A stretch of DNA of 64,000 bases, from the NCBI RefSeq assembly GCF_011759585.1, contig NZ_JAAOYV010000001.1, positions 1,116,001 through 1,180,000 of the forward strand. Direction: 5' to 3'. The stretch's first letter is position 1. Each line of letters starts with the position of its first letter. A program made the translations under genes and the position numbers. This DNA is from Frigoribacterium endophyticum (lineage in GTDB: Bacteria; Actinomycetota; Actinomycetes; Actinomycetales; Microbacteriaceae). Of this stretch, positions 1 through 8,079 are shown piece by piece. A model generated the notes under the pieces. The model was given only the letters and a program-made list of their open reading frames with translations. It was not told the DNA's origin and did not search any database.

Positions 1-1
1 G

Positions 2-1027
2 TCGGCGACCGACTCCACGGGCCTCCCGGCCCTCGTCGTCACCGACGACCGCCAGCACGGGGTCTCGAACTACGCACGGGGCGTCGCGGCGGCCGTGGCG
101 GCCCTCGTCGGGCGGGACCTCGCGGTCGCGCCGGACGCGCTCACCGGGACCGCGCCTCCGGCCCGGTCCCACCTCCACTTCACCGACCGGCTCTGGGGCG
201 GGTCGCCCGAGGAGGCGGCCGACCGCATCGAGGACCTCGCGCGCCGGACGTCGCTCACGGTCACCCTGCACGATCTCCCGCAGCCGTCCGACGGCGAGCG
301 CAACCTCCCGCGGCGCGCCGAGTGCTACCGGCGCGTGGTCGAGGCGGCCGCGGGCGTCGTCTGCAACAGCCGGCACGAGGCGCTGCTGCTCGATGAGCAC
401 GCCCTCGTGGGGGCGGGCGGCCGCGCGGCCGTCCTGCCCCTGGCCGTCGACCCCGTCGGGCCGGCGCCCGCGCCCGGGCAGCGCCCGCCGCCGGACGGGA
501 CGGCGGCCGTCATCGGGTTCTTCTACCCCGGCAAGGGCCACGCCGAGCTCGTCGACGCCGTCGTCGAGCTGCGGGCCGCCGGGTCGGCCCTGCGGGTCGC
601 GGCCCTGGGTCGCGCGTCGACGGGCCACGAGGCCGAGCTCGCCGAGCTCGTCGCCGGCGCCGCCTCCCGCGGAGCGTCGCTGGAGGTCACGGGCTACCTC
701 GACGACGACGAGCTGCTCGAGCGCTGCCGCCGGGCCGCGGTGCCCGTCGCCGCCCACCGGCACGTCTCGGCCTCCGGATCGATCGCGACCTGGATCGCGG
801 CCGGGCGGCGCCCCCTGGTGCCCGACACGAGGTACTCCCGCGAGATGGCCGAGCTGCGGCCGGGCACCCTGACCCTCGTCGACCCCGACGACCTCGTGAC
901 GGCGCTGGCCGCGGCCCTCGCCGACCCCGCCTCGACCTGGCTCGGGCCCTCGGCCGTGACGGCGCCCGGCCTTGCCGACGTCGCGGCGGCCTCGGTGCGC
1001 TGGTGGGCAGACGAGGTGGCCTGGTGA
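2..1027 (+). CDS. Glycosyltransferase, GT4-like, 5' truncated by window edge
   Basis: The reading frame is open from base 2, so the gene begins upstream of the window; about 341 residues are visible. The N-terminal half has a Rossmann-like acceptor-side region (QHGVSNYARG). The C-terminal half resembles the nucleotide-sugar domain of GT-B enzymes: GFFYPGKGH, a VTGYLDDDEL strand-turn, then HVSASGSIATWIAAG in the place of the donor-binding loop. It probably transfers a sugar from a nucleotide donor to a cell-surface glycan; donor and acceptor cannot be read from sequence. The stop overlaps the next glycosyltransferase's GTG start by 4 bases, so the two are co-translated. Family assignment is moderate; exact function unknown. 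Confidence 0.75.
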   Translation, partial: SATDSTGLPALVVTDDRQHGVSNYARGVAAAVAALVGRDLAVAPDALTGTAPPARSHLHFTDRLWGGSPEEAADRIEDLARRTSLTVTLHDLPQPSDGERNLPRRAECYRRVVEAAAGVVCNSRHEALLLDEHALVGAGGRAAVLPLAVDPVGPAPAPGQRPPPDGTAAVIGFFYPGKGHAELVDAVVELRAAGSALRVAALGRASTGHEAELAELVAGAASRGASLEVTGYLDDDELLERCRRAAVPVAAHRHVSASGSIATWIAAGRRPLVPDTRYSREMAELRPGTLTLVDPDDLVTALAAALADPASTWLGPSAVTAPGLADVAAASVRWWADEVAW

Positions 1028-2400
1028 CGGCGCGGCCGCCGTGGGGGCGGGGCCTGCCCGGCAACCGCTGGGACCTGCTCGACGGCGAGCTGCCCGCGGA
1101 GCCGCCCCGCGTCAGCGTCGTCGTGCCCCACTACCGCCAGCAGGCCGAGCTCGACCGGACGCTCGCGGCCCTCGCCCGGCAGACGCACCCCGCCGATCGC
1201 CTCGAGGTCGTGGTCGTCGACGACGGGTCGCCCGAGGCGCCCGTCGTGCCGCCCGGCGTCGTGCTCGTGCGGCAACGCGACGAGGGCTTCCGGCTGGCCG
1301 CGGCGCGGAACCTCGGCGTGCGGACCGCCACCGGCGACGTGCTCGTCTTCCTCGACGCCGACACGGCGCCCGAGCCGGGCTACGTCGCCGCGGTGACCCG
1401 GCTGCCCGCCCTCTCGCCGGAGGTGGTGACCGTGGGTCGACGCCGGCACGCCGACTTCGCCGGGGTGCCGGTCGACGCGCCGGTCGAGGTCGCGGGGCCG
1501 GCCGCCGAGCTCCCGTCGCCTGCGTGGCTCGACGACGCCCACCGGGCCAGCCGCGACCTGCTCGACGCCGACGACCGGTCGTACCGCCACGTCATCGGGG
1601 CGGTCACGGCGTGCAGCCGGTGGCTCCTCGAGGAGGTCGGCGGCTGGGACGAGGGCTTCACCGAGTACGGGGGAGAGGACTGGGAGTGGGTCCACCGCGC
1701 CTGGCGGGGCGGGGCCGTGCTCGCGCACGTCCGCGACGCGGTCGCCTGGCACGACGGCCCGGACTGGGCCGGTCGCTCCGCCGACGCCGACGCCCGGCAG
1801 CGGCGTCAGAACGCCGAGACGATCACGCTGAGCAGGCTCGTGGCCGTGGCTGGCTCCCGCCCCCGGGCGCTGCGGGGCGACGGGCCGGTCGACGTCGTCG
1901 TGCGCCTCGGCCGCGCCCTGTCGCCGGGACGTGCCTTCCTCACGGCGGACTCCGTCCTGGCGGTGCTGCCGGAGGCGCGGCTCGTCGTCCCGGAGGAGGT
2001 CGCGTCGGCCGTCGAGGATGACCCGCGGGTCGTCTCCGCGGCGGAGGTCGCGGCCCGGCCCGCGCTCGTGACCGGTGCCCGGGTGACGGTCGACCTCCCC
2101 GGTGAGGTGAGGGTCCGGGACGGCGCCGCCCTCGTCCGCGCCGTGGCCGAGGTCGGCGTCGGCGAGCTGGGCGCCGTCGAGCTGTGCGCCGTCGGGCCTG
2201 AGGACGGTGGGCGGGACGACGGCGGGGCCAGCGGGGCCGCGCCCGTCGTCGTCGCCCGCGTCACGTCCCGACGCGCCGAGCTGCGGCGGGCGCGCTGGGA
2301 GCGCGACGACCTCTTCCGGACGGAGCGCCGGGGTGCCGACGGCCTCGAGCCTGTCGTCGGCGAGCCCTCCCTCGCGGCGTGGCTCGGCGGGTGGGGCTGA
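1024..2400 (+). CDS. Glycosyltransferase family 2 with extra C-terminal domain
   Basis: The predicted product is 458 aa. It starts with the GTG overlapping the previous stop (GTGA), which I prefer to an upstream in-frame codon because of the coupling. Residues about 30-250 form a GT-A fold: VSVVVPHYRQ at the strand-1 region, VVVVDDGSPE, FLDADTAPEPG with the DxD-type metal site, and GGWDEGFTEYGGEDWEW, which matches the acceptor/catalytic base region of chondroitin-polymerase-type GT2 enzymes. The last 200 residues have no fold I recognise. No membrane segment is visible, so it is likely cytoplasmic or peripheral. With the upstream GT it probably builds a surface polysaccharide or teichoic-like polymer; substrate unknown. 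Confidence 0.85.
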   Translation: MTARPPWGRGLPGNRWDLLDGELPAEPPRVSVVVPHYRQQAELDRTLAALARQTHPADRLEVVVVDDGSPEAPVVPPGVVLVRQRDEGFRLAAARNLGVRTATGDVLVFLDADTAPEPGYVAAVTRLPALSPEVVTVGRRRHADFAGVPVDAPVEVAGPAAELPSPAWLDDAHRASRDLLDADDRSYRHVIGAVTACSRWLLEEVGGWDEGFTEYGGEDWEWVHRAWRGGAVLAHVRDAVAWHDGPDWAGRSADADARQRRQNAETITLSRLVAVAGSRPRALRGDGPVDVVVRLGRALSPGRAFLTADSVLAVLPEARLVVPEEVASAVEDDPRVVSAAEVAARPALVTGARVTVDLPGEVRVRDGAALVRAVAEVGVGELGAVELCAVGPEDGGRDDGGASGAAPVVVARVTSRRAELRRARWERDDLFRTERRGADGLEPVVGEPSLAAWLGGWG

Positions 2401-2497
2401 GGGGCAGGCGCCGCACGGGCCTGCCGACGGCCCCGCGACTCCGCCGTTCCTGCTGGTCACACCGGCGAGCCTCCCCGGCCCGGCGTGCCGCCCGAGG

Positions 2498-2503
2498 TAC
2501 CGT
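2498..2503 (+). promoter_or_regulatory. -10 box TACCGT of a leaderless-type promoter
   Basis: TACCGT ends 6 bases before the ATG at 2510, so the transcript would begin at or next to the start codon. No Shine-Dalgarno sequence precedes the ATG, which agrees with leaderless translation. No clear -35 is visible. Confidence 0.45.
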
Positions 2504-2509
2504 CCCGCC

Positions 2510-3883
2510 ATGACCGACAGCGTGCGGACGGCCGAGGGCGACACCATCGTGGTGCCCGAGGCCGACGACGCACCCCAGCGGCACCGCTCGACCTTCGTCG
2601 AGCCGGTGCCCCGCACGTCGCCCGAGGCGGAGGCCACCGCCCCGCCCGAGGCGACCGACCAGGAGCTCCGCCCCGTGACACCCACCCTGACGCCCGAGGC
2701 CCCCGCCGACCTGGAGCAGTCGCCCGCCGACCCCGAGCAGTCGCCCGCCGACCTCGACCCGGCGGCGGTCGTCGAGCCGAGCGCCCCGGTGCGCGAGCCG
2801 CGTCCCGTCTCCGTCCCGTCGCACCGGGCCGACGTGCCCGCCGACGTCGTGCCGACCGACGCCGCCGAGCCCCGCCCCGCGAGCGTCGCGCGGCACTCCC
2901 TCGACACGTCGAGCATCACCCTCCCCGTCTTCGCCGAGCCCGTCGACCCCTCGCTGCCGCAGCCGCCCGAGCGCATCTCGCTCGACGACGACGTCCTCGT
3001 GCGCATGGTCGAGCGACGCCTCGACGACACGGCGACCGTCGACCTGATGGCCGTCGTCCAGGCCCAGATGGAGGCGCGTCGCCAGGAGGCCGCCCGCTTC
3101 GCCCGCTGGGCCGACGAGGTCGGCCGCATCGGCACGGACGAGGCCGCCGAGGCCCTCGAGCGCACCCGCCTCCGGTTCACCGGCGTCATCGACGTCGTCC
3201 TGCCCCTGATGCCCGCTCCGGGCGACGAGGTCGCCGTCGCCCCGGTGGTCGCGTCCGAGGCCGCCGCGCCCGCCGTCCTCGACGTCGCTCCGGCGCCCGA
3301 GGCCCCTCAGGTCGTCGAGGAGGCGCCCGCCGGCTCCCCGGCACCGGTCACGACCGCCGCCGCCGCCGAGGTCGCCCGCGCCGAGCCGGCTCCCGTCCCC
3401 TCCGACGTCGTCGCCGGCACCTCGGCCGCTGACGCTCCGGTCGCCGTGGCCGCGCCCTCGCGACGCCCCCTCGCCCTGGCCGGCCTGGCCGTCGGCGTCC
3501 TCGTCGTCCTCGCCGCCCTGGTGCTCACGCTCCTCGACGCCGGCCTCCTGGTCTCCGCCGTCGTGGCGACCCTCGCGGTGCCGGTCGTCGGGGGCCTCGT
3601 GGCCACCGCGGCGCTCCGCGTCGCCTCGCAGCGCCGCCCGGGCGACGCCCGGCTCGAGACCCGGGGCCCGATCGCCGTCGTGGCCGCCGTCGTGCTCTCC
3701 GCCGTCGTCGGCCTCGGCCTGCTGGCCCCCTCGTCGGAGGCCCTCTCGTGGCAGGGCTACCTGCTCGGCGGCGCCCCGCTCGAGCCGGTCGTCGGCCTGC
3801 TCGTCGCCCTGGTCGCCGCGGCCCTCGTCGCGGTGGTCGTGGTCGCGTCCGTCGCCCTCGTCCGCCCGGCGGCCCGCGACTAG
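2510..3883 (+). CDS. Ala/Pro/Glu-rich protein with C-terminal membrane domain, unknown function
   Basis: The product is 457 aa. The first 310 residues or so are low complexity, rich in Ala, Pro, Glu, Asp and Val, with short repeats of the SPADxEQ type near residue 65. A helical segment around residues 165-225 (ERRLDDTATVDLMAVVQAQMEARR) is the only ordered-looking part. The C-terminal 130 residues contain four hydrophobic segments (LALAGLAVGVLVVLAALVLT, VVATLAVPVVGGLVATAAL, IAVVAAVVLSAVVGLGLLA, VVGLLVALVAAALVAVVVV). The predicted topology is a long cytoplasmic tail on a small membrane domain. I do not recognise a family. The start is fixed by the leaderless-type -10 box just upstream. Confidence 0.7.
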   Translation: MTDSVRTAEGDTIVVPEADDAPQRHRSTFVEPVPRTSPEAEATAPPEATDQELRPVTPTLTPEAPADLEQSPADPEQSPADLDPAAVVEPSAPVREPRPVSVPSHRADVPADVVPTDAAEPRPASVARHSLDTSSITLPVFAEPVDPSLPQPPERISLDDDVLVRMVERRLDDTATVDLMAVVQAQMEARRQEAARFARWADEVGRIGTDEAAEALERTRLRFTGVIDVVLPLMPAPGDEVAVAPVVASEAAAPAVLDVAPAPEAPQVVEEAPAGSPAPVTTAAAAEVARAEPAPVPSDVVAGTSAADAPVAVAAPSRRPLALAGLAVGVLVVLAALVLTLLDAGLLVSAVVATLAVPVVGGLVATAALRVASQRRPGDARLETRGPIAVVAAVVLSAVVGLGLLAPSSEALSWQGYLLGGAPLEPVVGLLVALVAAALVAVVVVASVALVRPAARD

Positions 3884-3887
3884 GCTG
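3882..3887 (+). promoter_or_regulatory. -10 box TAGGCT, leaderless-type
   Basis: TAGGCT overlaps the stop codon (TAG) of the preceding gene and ends 5 bases before the GTG start at 3893. It therefore gives the downstream gene its own promoter and supports that GTG as the start. Confidence 0.5.
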
Positions 3888-3892
3888 ACGGG

Positions 3893-4708
3893 GTGTCCTC
3901 CCTCGCAGCCGTCTCCGCCGCCGTCGAGCGCCTCTGGCCCCTCGCGGGCGCCGAGTCGTGGGATTCTCCGGGCCTCGTGCTCGGCGACCCCGAGCAGCCC
4001 GTCCGGCACGTGCACCTGGCGGTCGACGCGGTGCTCGACACCGTCGACGAGGCCGTCGCCCTGGGCGCCGACCTCCTCCTGACGCACCACCCCCTGCTCT
4101 TCCGCGGCGTGACGACGCTGGCGGGCGACACGACCAAGGGCGCCGTCGTGGCCCGGCTGCAGCGGGCCGGGTGCGCCCTCCTCGCGGCGCACACCAACGC
4201 CGACGTCGTGCCCACCGGCACCTCGCGGGTGCTGGCCCACCAGCTCGGCCTCGTCGACCAGTCGCCGATCACGGCGGGCGCCCTCCCGGGCACCGGGCTC
4301 GGCGTCGTCGGGCGCCTCCCGCGCCCGACCAGCCTCGTCGCGCTCGCCCGCCAGCTCGGCGACGTGCTGCCGCCCACGGCCTCCGGAGTCCGTGTGGCCG
4401 GAGACGCCGACCGCGTCGTCGAGACCGTGGCGCTCTGCGCGGGCGCCGGCGACTCGCTGCTCGACCACCCCGCCGTGCGGGCCGCCGACGTCTACGTCAC
4501 GAGCGACCTCCGGCACCACCCCGCCTCCGACGCCCGCGACCTGATGCGCCTCGGCCACGGGCCCGCCCTCGTCGACGTGTCGCACTGGGCGAGCGAGTGG
4601 CTCTGGCTCGACACCGCCGCGGAGCAGCTCCGATGCGAGCTCGACGACGTCGAGGTCACCCTGAGCGACCTCCGCACCGACCCCTGGGACTTCGCGGTCG
4701 TGCAGTAG
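3893..4708 (+). CDS. Nif3-like dinuclear metal center protein
   Basis: The product is 271 aa with GTG start. It matches the Nif3/YbgI family (often named GTP cyclohydrolase 1 type 2 homologues): GADLLLTHHPLLF carries the paired His metal ligands, LLAAHTNADV the next His/Asp cluster, and DVSHWASEW near the C-terminus a further His. The C-terminal part has the DVYVTSDLRHH segment typical of the family. These proteins form toroidal hexamers with a two-metal site; the physiological reaction is not firmly established. The short form here lacks the large inserted PII-like domain of some homologues. It sits directly upstream of the coiled-coil zinc-ribbon-family gene, a neighbour order seen in many actinobacteria. 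Confidence 0.9.
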   Translation: MSSLAAVSAAVERLWPLAGAESWDSPGLVLGDPEQPVRHVHLAVDAVLDTVDEAVALGADLLLTHHPLLFRGVTTLAGDTTKGAVVARLQRAGCALLAAHTNADVVPTGTSRVLAHQLGLVDQSPITAGALPGTGLGVVGRLPRPTSLVALARQLGDVLPPTASGVRVAGDADRVVETVALCAGAGDSLLDHPAVRAADVYVTSDLRHHPASDARDLMRLGHGPALVDVSHWASEWLWLDTAAEQLRCELDDVEVTLSDLRTDPWDFAVVQ

Positions 4709-4773
4709 CCGCCGCCGACCCGCCCGGGCGCCCCGGCGCCCGCCCCGTTCCGCCCCTGACGAAAGAAGTCCCC

Positions 4774-5514
4774 GTGCCGTTGCAAGCCAGCCCCGCCGAC
4801 CAGGCCCTGCTGCTCGACCTCCAGAAGCTCGACACCACCCTGCAGCAGCTCGCGCACCGTGCCGCGAACCTCCCCGAGATCGCCGTCCTCGCGACGGTCG
4901 ACGGCGACGCCCACCGCCTCCGCAGCCGCATGGCGTCGGAGCAGGGCGCCTGGGAGGACGCGCAGGCCGAGCTCCGCCGCGTCGAGTCCGACGTGGCGGT
5001 CGTCGAGGCCCGCGTCGCCCGCGACCGGCAGCGGCTCGCGAGCACCTCGTCCGTCAAGGACGTCCAGGCGCTCGAGGCGGAGCTCGCCGCCCTCGCGAAG
5101 CGGGGCTCCGACCTGGAGGACATGCAGCTCGAGGTGATGGAGCGCGTCGAGAGCCTCGGCGCCGTCGCCACGGTCACCCACGAGGAGCTCGACCAGCTCG
5201 AGGTCCGCCGGGCCGACGCCCGGAGCACGCGCGACGCCAAGCTCGGCGAGCTCGAGATCGAGCGCCGTCAGGTCGAGGCCGACCGCGCCACGCTCGCCGA
5301 GAAGGTGCCGGCCGACCTGCTCGACCTCTACGAGACGCAGCGTCGCCGGTACGGCATCGGTGCCTCCCTCCTGCGCGGCGGCGTCTCGAGCGCCAGCGGG
5401 GTCACCCTGACCGGCAGCGACCTGGCCGCCGTGCGCTCCGCCAGCGCGTACGACGTCGTCCTCTGCCCCGACAGCAACGCCGTCCTCGTGCGCACGAACG
5501 AGTCCGGGATCTAG
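4774..5514 (+). CDS. Coiled-coil protein of the C4 zinc-ribbon family, zinc ligands lost
   Basis: The product is 246 aa from GTG 4774, with a GAAAG ribosome site 9 bases upstream. Residues about 15-180 are a long antiparallel coiled coil (many Glu/Arg/Ala heptads). The C-terminal 50 residues align with the zinc ribbon of this family (DLYETQRRRYGIGASLL, then LTGSDLAAVR, then VRTNESGI at the end). Members normally carry two CxxC pairs there. Here the first pair reads GVSSASG and the second LCPDS, so only one cysteine remains in the whole protein and zinc cannot be bound in the usual way. The family is thought to act near nucleic acid or as a small scaffold; no enzymatic role is known to me. It follows the Nif3-like gene, with rnpB downstream. 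Confidence 0.8.
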   Translation: MPLQASPADQALLLDLQKLDTTLQQLAHRAANLPEIAVLATVDGDAHRLRSRMASEQGAWEDAQAELRRVESDVAVVEARVARDRQRLASTSSVKDVQALEAELAALAKRGSDLEDMQLEVMERVESLGAVATVTHEELDQLEVRRADARSTRDAKLGELEIERRQVEADRATLAEKVPADLLDLYETQRRRYGIGASLLRGGVSSASGVTLTGSDLAAVRSASAYDVVLCPDSNAVLVRTNESGI

Positions 5515-5567
5515 GCCTCTCCGGGGCACGGGGGCCGGCACCGGCTCGGCGCCCCGCCGGCGCGCGC

Positions 5568-5573
5568 TACAGT
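5568..5573 (+). promoter_or_regulatory. Candidate -10 box (TACAGT) of rnpB
   Basis: TACAGT ends 5 bases before the first base of RNase P helix P1 at 5579, which is where a transcript start would be expected. A convincing -35 is not visible. Confidence 0.45.
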
Positions 5574-5578
5574 GGCAG

Positions 5579-5969
5579 GGCGGATGGGTCGGCAAGACGG
5601 TCGCGTCGGTCGGGGGCTCGCTCCCGACCGCCGAGGAACGTCCGGGCTCCACAGAGCAGGGCGGTGGGCAACACCCACCCGGGGCGACCCGCGAGACAGT
5701 GCAACAGAGAGCAGACCGCCTCGGTCACGTCGTGAGACGGGGCCGCGGTGAGGGTGAAACGGTGGTGTAAGAGACCACCAGCGGTTCGGGTGACCGACCG
5801 GCTAGGCAAACCTCGCCCGGAGCAAGGTCAGACAGAGGACGTCGAGGTGGCTCGCCGAGTCCTCGGGTAGACCGCTGGAGGGCTGCGGCAACGTAGTCCC
5901 GAGATAGATGGCCGTCCATGGTGCCTCGGCACCGGGACAGAACCCGGCGTATCAGCCGGCCCATCCGCC
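5579..5969 (+). ncRNA. rnpB: RNase P RNA, bacterial type A
   Basis: This is the catalytic RNA that removes 5' leaders from pre-tRNAs. The two ends pair as helix P1 over 14 bases (5579-5592 with 5956-5969, one G-U). Conserved core blocks are visible in order: GAGGAACGTCCGGGCTCC near 5633, a GGGTGAAACGGTGG block near 5752, AGACCGCTGGAGG near 5870, CCCGAGATAGATGGCCGTCC near 5898 and GACAGAACCCGGCGTATCAG near 5936. Length (about 391 nt) and core fit type A RNAs of Actinobacteria. Exact ends may differ by a few bases. It has its own promoter candidate and a strong hairpin 12 bases after its end. Confidence 0.95.
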
Positions 5970-5980
5970 CCAGACCGACA

Positions 5981-6024
5981 GGAGGCCCGGGTGCAGGAGG
6001 CACGCCTCCCGCACCCGGGCCTCC
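5981..6024. terminator. Long hairpin between rnpB and ppgK
   Basis: A 14-bp perfect stem (5981-5994 with 6011-6024) is extended, after one mismatch, by GGAGG/CCTCC. No U-tract follows on either strand. It lies between convergent rnpB and ppgK and likely stops transcription from both sides. Confidence 0.7.
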
Positions 6025-6079
6025 GTCACGTCGTGACGACGGTCGGCCCGGGCGGTCGCCGCCCCGGGCCGTCGTCGGT

Positions 6080-6847
6080 TCAGACCGCGGTCGTGGGCCG
6101 CGACGACGCCGCGAGGGCCGCCGCGCCGAGGATGCCCGCGTTGTTGCGGAGCACGGCCGGCACGATCTCGGCCCGGAGGTCGAGCAGGGGGAGGAACTCC
6201 TGGTGGTGCTTCGAGACGCCGCCGCCGACGATGATGAGCCGCGGGTAGAGCAGGGCCTCGAGGTGCGAGTAGTACTTCTGCAGGCGCTTGGCCCAGTGCT
6301 TCCAGCTCAGCTCGTCGCGTTCCTTGGCGGCGAACGAGGCCTTCGTCTCGTAGTCCTTGCCGCCGATCTCGAGGTGGCCGAGCTCGGCGTTGACGATGAG
6401 GACGCCGTCGTTGATGAGCGCGGTGCCGATCCCGGTGCCCAGCGTCGTCATGACCACCAGCCCCGGGACCCCCTTCGCCGCGCCGTAGCGCGTCTCGGCG
6501 TAGCCCGCCGCGTCGGCGTCGTTGACGAAGTGGATGTCGCGCCCGAGGGTGGTCTCGAAGAGGCGCTCGGCCTCGAAGTCGATCCACTTCTTCGACACGT
6601 TCGCGGCCGACAGCGTCTTGCCGTCCATGATCGCGGCGGGGAAGCAGACGCCGACGGGCACGTCGAGGTCGTCGACGCCGAGCTCCTCGACGATCTGCTT
6701 CACGACGGCCACGATGTCGTCGGGCTCGCCGCCGGCCGGGGTCGGCTTCTTGAGGCGGTCGGTGAGCAGCTCGCCCGACTCGACGTCGACGATCGCCCCC
6801 TTGATGCCGGTGCCGCCGATGTCGATGCCCACTGCCTTCTGTGCCAC
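6080..6847 (-). CDS. ppgK: Polyphosphate glucokinase (ROK family)
   Basis: The product is 255 aa. It phosphorylates glucose to glucose-6-phosphate using polyphosphate, usually also ATP, in the cytoplasm. VGIDIGGTGIKGA at residue 6 is the phosphate-binding loop; RLKKPTPAGG follows at the position of the polyphosphate-binding segment; VNDADAAGYAE holds the catalytic Asp; VVMTTLGTGIGTAL and NAELGHLEIGGKDYE complete the ROK signature, the latter specific to PpgK rather than ordinary glucokinases. Length matches the family. It is followed upstream by map on the same strand with a 38-base gap. Confidence 0.93.
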   Translation of the reverse strand: MAQKAVGIDIGGTGIKGAIVDVESGELLTDRLKKPTPAGGEPDDIVAVVKQIVEELGVDDLDVPVGVCFPAAIMDGKTLSAANVSKKWIDFEAERLFETTLGRDIHFVNDADAAGYAETRYGAAKGVPGLVVMTTLGTGIGTALINDGVLIVNAELGHLEIGGKDYETKASFAAKERDELSWKHWAKRLQKYYSHLEALLYPRLIIVGGGVSKHHQEFLPLLDLRAEIVPAVLRNNAGILGAAALAASSRPTTAV

Positions 6848-6885
6848 GGGTGGAACCTTCCTAGGGGAGTGTGTCGGAGTTGGGG

Positions 6886-7749
6886 TCAGCTGAGGGTGAG
6901 CACGTCGGCGCCGCGCTCGGTGACGACGAGGGTGTGCTCGAACTGCGCCGTGAGCGACCGGTCGCGGGTCGTGACCGTCCAGTCGTCGGGCCAGATGTCG
7001 GCCTCGACGCCGCCGAGCGTCAGCATCGGCTCGATGGTGAAGACCATGCCGGGGGTCATGACGTCGTCGTACTGCGGGGCGTCGTAGTGCGGGATGACCA
7101 GGCCGGAGTGGAACGCACGGCCCACGCCGTGGCCGGTGTAGTCGCGGACGACGCCGTAGCCGAAGCGCGCGGCGTAGGACTCGATCGCGCGGCCGATGAC
7201 GTTCACCTGCCGGCCCGGCGCGACGGCCTTGATTCCCCGACGCAGGGCCTCCCGCGTCCGGTCGACGAGGTCGACCGTGGCCTGGGGCGCCTCGCCGACG
7301 ATCATCGTGCGGTTGAGGTCGCCGTGGACGCCGTCCTTGAACGCGGTGACGTCGACGTTGAGCAGGTCGCCCTCGACGAGGGTCGTGTCGTCGGGGATGC
7401 CGTGGCAGATCACCTCGTTGAGCGAGGTGCAGATCGACTTCGGGAAGCCGCGGTAGCCCAGGGTCGAGGGGTAGGCGCCGTGGGCGACGAGGAACTCGTG
7501 GGCGACGCGGTCGAGCTCGTCGGTGGTGACGCCGGGGCGGAGGGCCGCCTCGACGGCGTCGATGGCCTGCGAGGCGATGCGACCGCTCTCGCGGATGAGC
7601 TCGACGGTCGCGGCGTCGTGCACGTCGCCGCCCGTGTAGGGCGCCGGCCCGGCCTTGCCCACGTACTCCGGTCGAGGGATCGACGCGGGGACCGGACGCT
7701 GCGCTGAGATCCGGCCCGGGGTCAGGTGTCCGTGGGAGTCCCGAGGCAT
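6886..7749 (-). CDS. map: Methionine aminopeptidase, type I
   Basis: The product is 287 aa from the ATG at 7749, preceded by AAGGTGG; the frame stays open far upstream but has no support there. It removes the initiator Met from nascent proteins. Conserved M24A features: [18 protein letters not shown] with the substrate-binding His, [20 protein letters not shown] with two metal-binding Asp, [11 protein letters not shown] with the metal His, FTIEPML with Glu, and [10 protein letters not shown] with the last Glu. The first 40 residues extend beyond the catalytic core, like the longer MetAPs of mycobacteria, but without a clear PxxP block. Probable two-gene unit with ppgK. Confidence 0.95.
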   Translation of the reverse strand: MPRDSHGHLTPGRISAQRPVPASIPRPEYVGKAGPAPYTGGDVHDAATVELIRESGRIASQAIDAVEAALRPGVTTDELDRVAHEFLVAHGAYPSTLGYRGFPKSICTSLNEVICHGIPDDTTLVEGDLLNVDVTAFKDGVHGDLNRTMIVGEAPQATVDLVDRTREALRRGIKAVAPGRQVNVIGRAIESYAARFGYGVVRDYTGHGVGRAFHSGLVIPHYDAPQYDDVMTPGMVFTIEPMLTLGGVEADIWPDDWTVTTRDRSLTAQFEHTLVVTERGADVLTLS

Positions 7750-7827
7750 GTCGTCCACCTTAGGGGGAGACGTCGTCCGCGGGGCGCAGCGGCGGGCACC
7801 CGGCGGCCCCGGGCCGAGCCCCGGAGG

Positions 7828-7833
7828 TAGCCT
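7828..7833 (+). promoter_or_regulatory. -10 box TAGCCT, leaderless-type
   Basis: TAGCCT ends 6 bases before the ATG of the small SPOR-type gene at 7840. It supports that short gene as expressed. Confidence 0.5.
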
Positions 7834-7839
7834 GCTGCC

Positions 7840-8013
7840 ATGGCACCCGAGTACTGGTACAACATCACCACCCACGAGGTCGAGGAGGGCAAGGTCTCGC
7901 CGGCCGTCGACCGCGCCGGCCCGTACGCCACCCGTGAGGAGGCGGAGCGCGCGATCCAGACGATCACGGAGCGCAACGCCCGCCTCGACGCCGAGGACGC
8001 CGCCGACGACTGA
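7840..8013 (+). CDS. Small SPOR-type protein
   Basis: This 57-aa reading frame begins [20 protein letters not shown] and continues [18 protein letters not shown], then ends in an acidic tail. The pattern (Trp-Tyr start, conserved [14 protein letters not shown]) matches the short actinobacterial proteins annotated as SPOR-domain proteins, found next to glutamine synthetase or map genes. It has no signal peptide or membrane segment, unlike the peptidoglycan-binding SPOR proteins, so function is unknown. The leaderless-type -10 box upstream and coding bias (GC-rich third positions) support it as real. It is divergent from map and co-directional with glnA2. Confidence 0.75.
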   Translation: MAPEYWYNITTHEVEEGKVSPAVDRAGPYATREEAERAIQTITERNARLDAEDAADD

Positions 8014-8049
8014 CCGGGCCCGCGCCCCCGCGGCGCGCGTCCCGTCCAC

Positions 8050-8055
8050 TAGCCT
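8050..8055 (+). promoter_or_regulatory. -10 box TAGCCT upstream of glnA2
   Basis: TAGCCT lies 24 bases before the ATG at 8080. The expected transcript start near 8062 leaves a short leader holding an AGAAAGG ribosome site. I see no GlnR-type box here, in contrast to glnA and amtB. Confidence 0.4.
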
Positions 8056-8079
8056 GGTCGTCGAGCAGAAAGGCCGTGC

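Noticed and set aside
694-3189. An 831-codon antisense frame over the glycosyltransferases
   Set aside because: Same codon-bias effect; the GT2 motifs on the plus strand are unambiguous.
2261-4585. A 774-codon antisense frame over the membrane protein and Nif3-like gene
   Set aside because: Low-complexity product (Gly/Arg/Asp/Val), no ribosome site, and well-supported genes on the plus strand.
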